Below, in pieces: positions 51,981-60,462 of a stretch of DNA of 64,000 nt. The stretch covers positions 372,001 to 436,000 of the forward strand of contig JADJJE010000001.1 in assembly GCA_016706685.1 (NCBI GenBank). Direction: 5' to 3'. The stretch comes from Sandaracinaceae bacterium (GTDB taxonomy: Bacteria > Myxococcota_A > Polyangia > Polyangiales > Houyiibacteriaceae). Made by a program: the position numbers and the translations under genes. The notes under the pieces are model-generated. The model was given only the letters and a program-made list of their open reading frames with translations. It was not told where the DNA came from and did not search any database. How positions within the stretch are numbered: the stretch's first letter is position 1; every line of letters starts with the position of its first letter.

Positions 51981-54900
51981 TCAGGACTCGCCGAGCTCGG
52001 CCAGGAAGTCGGTGGCCTCTTGCAGCTCCGGGTCCTCCGACTTGGCCTTGCGCGCCCACAGGAGGGCGCGGCGCGCCTCGCCCCGGTCGTGTGCGATGCG
52101 CGCCTGATAGAGGAAGGCCATCGCTCGGGACATGGAGCCCGAGGTCTTGGCCAGCGTCACGGCGCGCAGCGCGTTGAGCGCGGTGTCGAGGTCGCCCAGC
52201 TCCATGGAGAGATAGGAGAGCTCGGAGGCGATGTCCCCGTTGTTCTTGTCGCTCTCGATCGCGGCCTGGAGCCACTGCATGGCGAGCATCTTTTCGTCTG
52301 CCATGACGGCCAGCTTCGCCATCCGGTGCTGGAGGTCCGCAAGCTCCGGCGAGCGACGCCGCGTGTGCCGCGCGATGGCCGCCTCGAGCATGGCGCCCGC
52401 GTCCGCGTGGCGGTCGTAGGCCATGTAGGCGTCCGCGAGGAAGAGCGTGGTCTCGTGGTCGTCCGGCCGGAGGTGAGCTGCCGCCTCGAGCGCGGGGATG
52501 GCGGCGTGCGCATCACCGAGCCCGTCGATGAGCATGCGCCCTGCGCGCCGGAAGAGCTCGAAGCGCTCGTCTTCGGGAGCCCCGTCGGCGTCCGCCAACA
52601 GCATGTCCGCGAGCTCGCGGAACGCACCGATGGCTTCGTAGAGGGCGCGCAGACGCTCGGTCAGCACGGGCAAGCCCGGCTGCACGCTGCACACGTATTC
52701 GAGGCCCTCCTTGGCGTAGTGCGGAACGCTTGCGCGCTCCGACGCGTCCGCCAGCAGCAGCGCGGCGTCTACCTGCTCTTGGCCCTCGGTCACGCCCAGC
52801 AAGCGGGCGCAGTCGTGCGCCACGCCGTCCCAGCGCTCGGCTGCCACGTCCATATCGCGCAGCCGTAGCAGCGCCTCGCGGTCCGTCGGGTCGTGCTCCA
52901 CCCACGCGGACAGCTCCTCGCGGGCCGCGCTCACGTCGCGCGGGGCATAGAGCTCCACCAGTCGCAGCGTGGTGGCGCGCCGCGAGGCGTTGTCATCGGA
53001 GGACACGGCCGCGTCACGCGCCTCGAGCAGCGCCGCCGTGAGCCCTGCCTCCACCTCGGCCCCGAGCGCCGCATCGTGAAGCTCGCGGGTGACCGCGAAG
53101 GCCTCCTCGAGGTCGTCCACGGCTGCACCGGCGTCATGCCGCCCCAGGCTGAGCGTCGCGCGCATGCGCAGCAGCTCCACCAGCGTGACGTCGCGCGCCC
53201 CCGACTCGCGATGGCGCTCGAGCGCGCCCGCTACCTCGCCCACGGCACCGTCGACGTCGCCGGCGGCCTCGAGGCTCTGCACCAGCTCGCGCAGGATGGA
53301 GAGCGCACCCGACGCGGCGTAAGCCACGCGCAGCACGTCGACCGCACCGGAGGGGTTCCCCAGCTGGTCGCGCTGAATCGCGGCGGCCTCGAGCAACAAG
53401 GCACGCGAGGTGTCAGGGTCGCTCACCAGGCGCGCGGCCTCGGACGCCAGGTATCCGGCGAGGCCCTCGTACTCGCTGCGCTCGCGGTACCAGTGCTCGA
53501 GCTCCATGCGGATGGAGCCATCGCCGGGGTTCCCGCGGTAGCCGCCCTCGAGCGCGCGGCGCATGCCGTCTTCGTCGCCCAGCGCCTGCCACTCCTTGAA
53601 CACCTGCCGGGCCAGCGTGGACGCTGCCGCGCCCGTCTCGCTCGCCAGCAGCCGCTCGCGCAGCTCGGTGAGCTCGCGGGGATCATCGCCCTCGCTGTGC
53701 AGCCGCAGCAGCGCCTCGACCACGGCGCGTTCGCGCGGCACCCACTCGAGCGCCCGGCGGTAGACCTCCATCGCGTCCACGCGCTCGACCTTCTCGAGCA
53801 GCGCACCGAGCTTGAGTGAGGCCGCAGCGATGGTCTCGGCGTCCTGATTGTCGCGCGCCACGTCCAGCTGACGGTGCAGCAGCTCGACGAGGTCCTCGTC
53901 GTATCCAGAACGCTCGTAGAGCTCGGTGAGCAGCGCAGCCGCCTCGCTGTGCTCGGGCTCTTCGTCCAGCGCGTTGCGCAGCACGTCCACGGCGTCGTAC
54001 TCACGACCCTCGATCTTGGCGAGGTAGCGGCCCTTCACCATGCGTGCGCGGTTGCGCAGCTTGGGCTCGAGCAGCCCGTCGATGAGGCCTGCGACGCGGT
54101 CGTTGAGCTTGTCGCCCTCGCCGAGCTGTGCGTACACCTCGAGCAGCGGCTCCCAGAGCTCCACCTCGAGCGGCTCTTCCGCCAGCAGCTCCTCGTAGGC
54201 CTGGGCGGCCAGCTTGAGGTCACCGCCCTCGCGACGGGCTGCGCTCGCGACGCGCAGCCGCAGCTCGCGGGCCTCTGCGCCCTCGGCCGACGCCGCAGCC
54301 TCGCTCAGGCTCTCGAGCGCGCCTCGCACGTCTCCGCGAGCCTCACGCCGCTCGGCGGTCAGCAGCAGCGCCCAACGCACGGCGCCGAGGTCCTCGGACG
54401 CACGCGCGATGGCGACCGCCCGGGCCAGGAACGCCTCCATGCGCTCGATCTCGTTGGCGCTCGACGCGCGCTCGACCCCCTCGCGGACCTGCGCGAGCGT
54501 GGCATCGGGGCGCGACGCGCGCAGCTTCAGGAAGTCGAGCACCATGGCCTCGTCGCCCGAGCCGCGCGCCACTTCCTCGTAGAAGGCGAGGACAACGTCC
54601 ACCGACGCATCACGTGTGGCGACCTCGCCGAGCAGCGCGCCGGCTTCGTCGTAGCGCGGGTCCAAGGTGAAGGCGCGCCGCAAGTTGGCGACGCCCGCCT
54701 CGACCGCTCCGCCCGCGTGCAGCTCGATGGCCGCTAGACGATAGAGGGCATCCACGCGGTCCACCTGCGGGACGGACTCGGCGCTCACCAGCGCCTCGAG
54801 CACGCGCTTCTGCTCGCCTGTGTCCCCTGCGGCGTCCTTGAGACGCGACAGCTCCAGCCAAGCGCGCGTGGGGTCGGGGAGGGCCTCCTCGGCGCGGCGG

Positions 54901-57900
54901 AAGGTCTCCGCGGCGCGCTTGGGCTCGCTCAGATCTTCCGCGATGACCCGCCCGAGGCGCAGCAGCAGCTCCCCGGTGTGCGAGGCGTCTTCCGCTCGCC
55001 GACGGGTGTCCACGCTGTCTTCGAGCGCCGCCACGTAGAGCGGAGTCTTGCCGAGCTCACGCGCCAGCGTGCGGGTCTTCTTGTGCACGGCGGCCGAGTC
55101 GGGGTCCGCCCGGAGCGCCAGCAGATACTCTGCGAGGGCCTCTTCTCCCCGGGCGAGGGGACCCGAGAGCACGTCTCCGAGCGCCGCCCGCAGGGCTGCC
55201 GTGCTGGCGGCGTTCTCGGGAGAGTCGTCGACCACCGCGCTCCGGCGCCGCAGACCCTCGAGGGCGAGCGCTGGGTTCCCGCGCGCCACGAGCGCCTGGG
55301 CGAAGCGCAGCGCTTCGGCGTCCGAGCTGCCGGCTGCCTCGAGCGCGCTGTCGCGCAGCTCGCGGGCCTGGGTCTCGTCTTTGCGAGCCGCCGCGATGGC
55401 CTGCAGCTCGAAGAGCACCTCGCCGACGCCCACGTCCACCGGCTCGTCGGCCGAGCGGCGGCGCACGGCCATGAGCAGGGTGCGGTACGCCTTCTCGGCG
55501 CGGTCGAGGTCACCCGACTCGCGCGCCAGGTCACCGAGGGTCTGCAGAATGGGAGCGCTGGCCATGGCCATCTTGGTGGCCAGCTCCAGCTGCTCGATGG
55601 CCGCCGGCAGGTCACCCTGCTCGCGGGCCACGAGCCCGAGGCGGTGGTGCACCGCCGCGCGCTCGGCGCTGCGACGACGACCGTAGGACTCTACCAGGGC
55701 CTCGAGGGTGGCGCGGGCGGCGTCCAGCTGCCCAGCCTCGCGCTGACCGTCGGCCAGCTTGAGCGCCAGCTCCTTGTCCTCGGGGTCCAGCTCCACGCCG
55801 CGCGCGAGCACGGCGATGGCGGCGCCGGGCGTCCCGAGGCGGTCACAGAAGAGCTCGGCCGCTTCCCGCACGAAGTGCAGCGCGGTGGCCGGGTCTTGGG
55901 TGCCTAGGGCGGCGTCCGAGAGCAAGCGCGCCAGCGGCTCGAGGGCATCCGCCTTGCGGTAGTGCGTCACCAGCAGCTCGCGCACCTCGGCATCGTCTGG
56001 GCTCGCCGCCCGGGCGCGCTCCAGCACCTCGGCCGCGCGCTCGTCGCGCCCGGCGTGGAACAGGGCCTTGGCCAGGCGCAAGCTGATGCTGGCGCTCTCG
56101 GCCTCGTTCGCGAGACCCAGGCGCCGCTCGAGCCAGCGCGCTGCGGCTGCGTACTCTGCGCGCCCCTCGTGGATGCGTGAGAGTGCGTCCAGCGCTTCGG
56201 GCGAGGGCGACAGCTCCACCACGCGACGGTAGTTCTCGAGGGCCCGCTCGTCGTCGTGCAGCTGATGCTCGGCGATGCGCGCTGCCCGCTCGAAGAGGGC
56301 GCGGGCGCGCTCGCTCTCGGCCTGGTTGGCCTGAGCCGCGAGCATGTCCGCGAGGTCTGCGTGCCGGCCCTGGGCCTCGTAGACCGACGCCAGCATGGCG
56401 ATGGACGCCTCGTGCCCGGGGACCTCTTCGAGGTTCTTGCGCAGCGCCTCGAGGCGCCCGCCGCTCTTCTCGATCTCGGCGACCAAGCGGGCGATCTCGA
56501 GCCGCAGGTGCAGCCGCCGCTGCTGGTCCTGCGTGACGGTGAGTTCCTCTTGGCAGAGCTTGAGGAGCTCGGGGTGACGGCCCGTCTCGGTCAGGAGCCG
56601 GCTGAGCGCGTCGGTGGCCTCCGTGTCGGCGGGCGCGGCCGCGTGCACCAGGCGGTACTGCTCGATGGCGGTGTCGCGGTCACCCGCGGCCACCGCGAGC
56701 GCCGCAGCGCTGCGGCGGAAAGCGAGGCGCGCGTCGGCATCGAGGGGGAGCTTGGCCGCCTCGAGCTGAATCGCGATCTCGTCCTGCGAAGCGCCGGACG
56801 CTCGGTAGAGCGCCACCAGCCGTTCGACGGACGAGGCCGCGACGGCCACGACGCCAGGGTCGACGTTCTTGCCCGCGCGGCGCACCAGGCCGGACGCGCG
56901 CTCGTAGAGCGACTCGTACGTGGAGCGCGCGAGCGCCGCATCCGCGAGCGTCTCGTCCGCCAAGCGCGCTGCGTCGTGTAGGCCAGCGAGATCCGCTGGC
57001 TCGCGCTCGGCGAGGCGCAGCAGCGTGTCGAAGAGGCCCCGCCCCGGCGCGCGGCGCTGGAGCCCTGCGAGCAGCTGCAGGTGACCGGTGGGCGGCTCGC
57101 CCTCCGAGACCGCCTGCAGGGTCATCTCCACCACATCCTCGGCGCCATCCCCGGCGAGGGCACCGAGGCGCACGATGGCCTCGGCGAAGCGGGCGCTGCG
57201 CGGCATGCAGGAGAGCGCGCCTGTGTACGCGGTGAGGGCGGCGGCGTGGTCGGCCAGCTTCTCCTCGTAGATGACGGCGGCCTGCTCGAGCAGCGCCGCG
57301 CGGCGGTCCACGTCGCCCGCTGCCGCTTCGGCTGCGGCCTCGAACGCCTGGGCCGCAGCGAGCGGCGCCTCGGCCTCGGCGGACAGGCGCTGCACCTCGG
57401 CCTCGACCCGGCGGTCGAAGGGGCGGAGGCCCAAGACACGGCACATGGAGCCGAGCGCGGCCAGCTTGGCTCCGGCGCGCCCCTCCTGCAGCTTCGCGGC
57501 CTCCAGCAAGAGCTCCACGACCTCGTCGTCGCCCTTCGCGATGGCGAGGCGCTGATCGAGCAGCGCCAACAGGGGCTCCCACTCGTCGGCCAATTCATAG
57601 GAGCGCGCCAGCGCGGCCACGGCCTCGGCCCTCACGCTCGCGTCCTCAGCCAGCAGCGCGAGCCCCTGCCTGGCGCTCTCGTTGGTGGGATCGGCGAGCA
57701 GGGCGCGACGGTAGGCGGCCACTGCGGCGGGGGCGTCGCCCAGCTGCTTGAAGTACGTCTCGCCCAAGCGACAGCGGACCGACGCTAGGTGCGCGTCCTC
57801 GCGGTTGGCCGCGCGGCCCAGGAGCTTGGCCAAGGCCGCGTGCGCCTCGGTGCGCGTGTAGAGCTCGGACAGTGCGTCCACCACATCGGCCGACTCGCCA

Positions 57901-59558
57901 TACTCGGCGCTGACCTCTGCCCACGTGGCAATGGCCTCCTTGGGCGCGTCCAGGTAGCTGGCCTGGATGCTGGCGATGCGCACGAGATCCTGGCGCTGCT
58001 GCCAGCCCGGACCTGCCGCGTCCCCACGGCGGCGCAGCGCGGACACGAGGTCCGGCCAGCGCTCTTGCGTCTCGAGGACATCCACGATGGCAGCGAGCGC
58101 GCGCGCGTCGGTGGGGTCGAGCGCGAGCGTGGCTTCGTAGGCGCGCAGGGCGCGGTCGGGGGCCGACTGGGCCTCGGCCACGCGAGCCACCTCGCCCCAG
58201 ACCTTGCGTTGAGCCGCCGGCTCGGGCTCCAGCCGTGCCAAGCGCTCGAGCGAGCTGAGGTGTTCCTCGGCGCGTCCGGCGAGCGCGTAGAGCTCACTCA
58301 GGCTGCGCGCGCAGCTCAGCGCCGTCTGTGCGCTCAGACCGGGTTCGGCCAGGACCGCCTCGAGCAGCGCGGTGGCCGAGGTGGCGTCACCGGTCGCGCG
58401 CAGCATCTCGGCGGACTCGACGCGCAGCGCCGTGCGCAGCTTGGCGTCCTCGGTGGCCTCGGCCACCTGCGTGAGCACACCCACCACGCGGGTGACGGCG
58501 CCCAGCTGCTCGCCGAAGGCGCGCAGCTTCTCGCGGGCGGCGGCGTCTCCGGGGGCCAGCAACACAGCGTCTGCGTAGTGCGCCAGCGCCTCTTCGTTGC
58601 GGCCCTGCCCTTCCAGCCGCTGACCGGCCTCCTTGTGGAGCGCCACGCGCTCGTCATCGCCCGCGAGCGCCAGCGCCGTGTCGAGCGTGCGCACCACGTC
58701 GGTGGCGCGGCCCTCCTTGGTGTAGTGTTCCTTGAGGCTCTGAAGGGCCGAGCGTCGCACCTCGGCCGCGACGCTCTCGTCCGCGACGATGCGCTCCAGC
58801 ATGGCCACCGCCTCGGTCGCGTCCGCGGGCGCCTGCGCTAGCGCCGCCTTCACCTCGCCCAACGCACCGGCCGAGTCGCCGAGCTTGTCGAGGTAGGTGA
58901 CCGCGATGCGCATGCGCTGGGCGTGCGCGTCGGCCCCCGTGCGCGTGTCCAGCGAGGCACGCCAGAACGCGATCAGGTCGGCCCAGCGCTCGGCGCGCTC
59001 GAGCAAGCGCTCCAGGTTGGATGCCACGCCGGCGTCGTCCGGACGCAGCGCGCGCAGCTGGCTCAAGTAGTCCACGGCGCGGTCCGAGCGCCCCGCGAAG
59101 TCCTTCGCGGTCTGGGCCGCCTCCTCCAACAGCACGGCCTTGCGCTCGTCGTCGGTCTTGGCGATGGCGCGGTCGTACAGCGTGAAGAGCTCGTCCCAAC
59201 GCTCGGCCCCCGTGTAGATGACGGTCAGGCGCTGGAAGGCCCAGTCCGATGAGTCCGGGTCCACCACCATGGCGCGCTCGAGCACCTCGATGATCTGGGG
59301 CGCGTCCTCGCCGAACCACTCCTCGTGGAAGTTCAGGGCGCGCTGAGCGAGCGGCCCGCCGACCGCGGCCGTGCTGACCTTGGCGAGCGCCGCGCGGTAG
59401 ACCACGCTGACGTCGTCTGGGCGCTGCGTGGCCCCGGCCCAGTCCTCGAGGGCGTCCCACGCGGCGTCATCCGAGGGGTTGGCGCGCGCGGCTGCGCTGG
59501 CCTCGGTGAAGGTGGGGTCGTTGATGGCCGATTCGTCGAACGTCTCTTCTGTCGCCAT
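51981..59558 (-). CDS. Giant TPR-like repeat protein (2,525 residues)
   Basis: A 2,525-residue cytoplasmic protein made of helical repeats of about 34-40 residues with TPR-type patterns (small residue pairs, A-x-x-x-Y/F, and P at the ends): for instance ALAHYADAVLLAPGDAAARE, AVAAYRRALLADPTNESARQ, AEKAYRTLLMAVRRRSADEP, and AMEVYRRALEWVPRERAVVE. No signal peptide, membrane helix or enzymatic domain is visible, and the start at 59558 (MATEETFDESAIND) lacks upstream sequence similarity. Such giants act as scaffolds; the partner is unknown. Composition is very Ala/Leu/Glu-rich throughout, and no frameshift breaks it. Confidence 0.85.
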   Translation of the reverse strand: MATEETFDESAINDPTFTEASAAARANPSDDAAWDALEDWAGATQRPDDVSVVYRAALAKVSTAAVGGPLAQRALNFHEEWFGEDAPQIIEVLERAMVVDPDSSDWAFQRLTVIYTGAERWDELFTLYDRAIAKTDDERKAVLLEEAAQTAKDFAGRSDRAVDYLSQLRALRPDDAGVASNLERLLERAERWADLIAFWRASLDTRTGADAHAQRMRIAVTYLDKLGDSAGALGEVKAALAQAPADATEAVAMLERIVADESVAAEVRRSALQSLKEHYTKEGRATDVVRTLDTALALAGDDERVALHKEAGQRLEGQGRNEEALAHYADAVLLAPGDAAAREKLRAFGEQLGAVTRVVGVLTQVAEATEDAKLRTALRVESAEMLRATGDATSATALLEAVLAEPGLSAQTALSCARSLSELYALAGRAEEHLSSLERLARLEPEPAAQRKVWGEVARVAEAQSAPDRALRAYEATLALDPTDARALAAIVDVLETQERWPDLVSALRRRGDAAGPGWQQRQDLVRIASIQASYLDAPKEAIATWAEVSAEYGESADVVDALSELYTRTEAHAALAKLLGRAANREDAHLASVRCRLGETYFKQLGDAPAAVAAYRRALLADPTNESARQGLALLAEDASVRAEAVAALARSYELADEWEPLLALLDQRLAIAKGDDEVVELLLEAAKLQEGRAGAKLAALGSMCRVLGLRPFDRRVEAEVQRLSAEAEAPLAAAQAFEAAAEAAAGDVDRRAALLEQAAVIYEEKLADHAAALTAYTGALSCMPRSARFAEAIVRLGALAGDGAEDVVEMTLQAVSEGEPPTGHLQLLAGLQRRAPGRGLFDTLLRLAEREPADLAGLHDAARLADETLADAALARSTYESLYERASGLVRRAGKNVDPGVVAVAASSVERLVALYRASGASQDEIAIQLEAAKLPLDADARLAFRRSAAALAVAAGDRDTAIEQYRLVHAAAPADTEATDALSRLLTETGRHPELLKLCQEELTVTQDQQRRLHLRLEIARLVAEIEKSGGRLEALRKNLEEVPGHEASIAMLASVYEAQGRHADLADMLAAQANQAESERARALFERAARIAEHQLHDDERALENYRRVVELSPSPEALDALSRIHEGRAEYAAAARWLERRLGLANEAESASISLRLAKALFHAGRDERAAEVLERARAASPDDAEVRELLVTHYRKADALEPLARLLSDAALGTQDPATALHFVREAAELFCDRLGTPGAAIAVLARGVELDPEDKELALKLADGQREAGQLDAARATLEALVESYGRRRSAERAAVHHRLGLVAREQGDLPAAIEQLELATKMAMASAPILQTLGDLARESGDLDRAEKAYRTLLMAVRRRSADEPVDVGVGEVLFELQAIAAARKDETQARELRDSALEAAGSSDAEALRFAQALVARGNPALALEGLRRRSAVVDDSPENAASTAALRAALGDVLSGPLARGEEALAEYLLALRADPDSAAVHKKTRTLARELGKTPLYVAALEDSVDTRRRAEDASHTGELLLRLGRVIAEDLSEPKRAAETFRRAEEALPDPTRAWLELSRLKDAAGDTGEQKRVLEALVSAESVPQVDRVDALYRLAAIELHAGGAVEAGVANLRRAFTLDPRYDEAGALLGEVATRDASVDVVLAFYEEVARGSGDEAMVLDFLKLRASRPDATLAQVREGVERASSANEIERMEAFLARAVAIARASEDLGAVRWALLLTAERREARGDVRGALESLSEAAASAEGAEARELRLRVASAARREGGDLKLAAQAYEELLAEEPLEVELWEPLLEVYAQLGEGDKLNDRVAGLIDGLLEPKLRNRARMVKGRYLAKIEGREYDAVDVLRNALDEEPEHSEAAALLTELYERSGYDEDLVELLHRQLDVARDNQDAETIAAASLKLGALLEKVERVDAMEVYRRALEWVPRERAVVEALLRLHSEGDDPRELTELRERLLASETGAAASTLARQVFKEWQALGDEDGMRRALEGGYRGNPGDGSIRMELEHWYRERSEYEGLAGYLASEAARLVSDPDTSRALLLEAAAIQRDQLGNPSGAVDVLRVAYAASGALSILRELVQSLEAAGDVDGAVGEVAGALERHRESGARDVTLVELLRMRATLSLGRHDAGAAVDDLEEAFAVTRELHDAALGAEVEAGLTAALLEARDAAVSSDDNASRRATTLRLVELYAPRDVSAAREELSAWVEHDPTDREALLRLRDMDVAAERWDGVAHDCARLLGVTEGQEQVDAALLLADASERASVPHYAKEGLEYVCSVQPGLPVLTERLRALYEAIGAFRELADMLLADADGAPEDERFELFRRAGRMLIDGLGDAHAAIPALEAAAHLRPDDHETTLFLADAYMAYDRHADAGAMLEAAIARHTRRRSPELADLQHRMAKLAVMADEKMLAMQWLQAAIESDKNNGDIASELSYLSMELGDLDTALNALRAVTLAKTSGSMSRAMAFLYQARIAHDRGEARRALLWARKAKSEDPELQEATDFLAELGES

Positions 59559-59712
59559 GAATCCTCTTCGGGGGCACGCGCGGGTCGCTGGGGGACGGTG
59601 ATGGTACCAACGTCGACACGAAACCGAACCGCAAATTACAAATGGAAATTGCCGCACGCGCGTTCAGTGCATGGTTTAGGCTCCGCGCGGACTCCCGATT
59701 AGGAAGCGAATC

Positions 59713-60462
59713 ATGAAACTGGAAGACCTGAAGATCATCGTCACGGGCGCCGCACGCGGCATGGGCGCCCACTTTGCTTGCCGACTGCAGGAGCTGGGCG
59801 CCCAGGTGGCCGCCGGCGACGTGGACGAAGCTGGGCTGGCCGAGCTCCCCCCCGGCATCCACCGCCGCCGTCTCGACGTGGCCAACGACCAGGACGTGGC
59901 CGGCTTCGTCGCCTGGGCGGCGGAGTCCATGGGGGGCCTCAACGGGCTCATCAACAACGCGGGCATCATCCGTGACGCGCTGCTGGTGCGGAAGAACCGC
60001 GACACGGGGGCGGTCGAGCGCCTGTCTCGCAAGGACTGGGACAGCGTGCTGGCGGTCAACCTGACCGGCGCGACCATGATGGCGCAAGAGGTGCTGGCGC
60101 ACATGCTGGAGCGCGACGTCACGGGCGGCGTCATCATCAACATCTCGTCCATCGCGCGCCACGGCAGCCGCGGGCAGAGCAACTACGTGGCCGCCAAGGC
60201 CGCGCTGGCCGCCAACACCCAGACGTGGATGCGCGAGTTCTCGCGCTACGGCATCCGCGTGGGCGCCATCGCCCCCGGGTTGATCGAGACACCCATGACC
60301 GCCGGCATGAACGAAAAGGCCCTCGAGCGCCTGCGGGCCTCCGTGCCGCTCGGACGCATTGGCAAGCCCGAGGACATCTTCGTGGCCGTGAAGTTCATCA
60401 TCGAGTGCGACTTCTTCACGGGTCAGACCATCGACGTGGACGGCGGCGGCGCCATGGGCTGA
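59713..60462 (+). CDS. Short-chain dehydrogenase/reductase (FabG-like)
   Basis: A 249-residue classical SDR: TGAARGMG (residues ~11-18), INNAG near 80-84, ISSIARHG with the Ser, SNYVAAKAALAANTQTW giving YxxxK, and GLIETPMTAGM. Ends in DVDGGGAMG as in FabG-type reductases. Substrate unknown. The divergent neighbour is the giant TPR gene, across 154 bases. Its 3' end overlaps the convergent ATPase-like gene by 40 bases. Confidence 0.9.
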   Translation: MKLEDLKIIVTGAARGMGAHFACRLQELGAQVAAGDVDEAGLAELPPGIHRRRLDVANDQDVAGFVAWAAESMGGLNGLINNAGIIRDALLVRKNRDTGAVERLSRKDWDSVLAVNLTGATMMAQEVLAHMLERDVTGGVIINISSIARHGSRGQSNYVAAKAALAANTQTWMREFSRYGIRVGAIAPGLIETPMTAGMNEKALERLRASVPLGRIGKPEDIFVAVKFIIECDFFTGQTIDVDGGGAMG

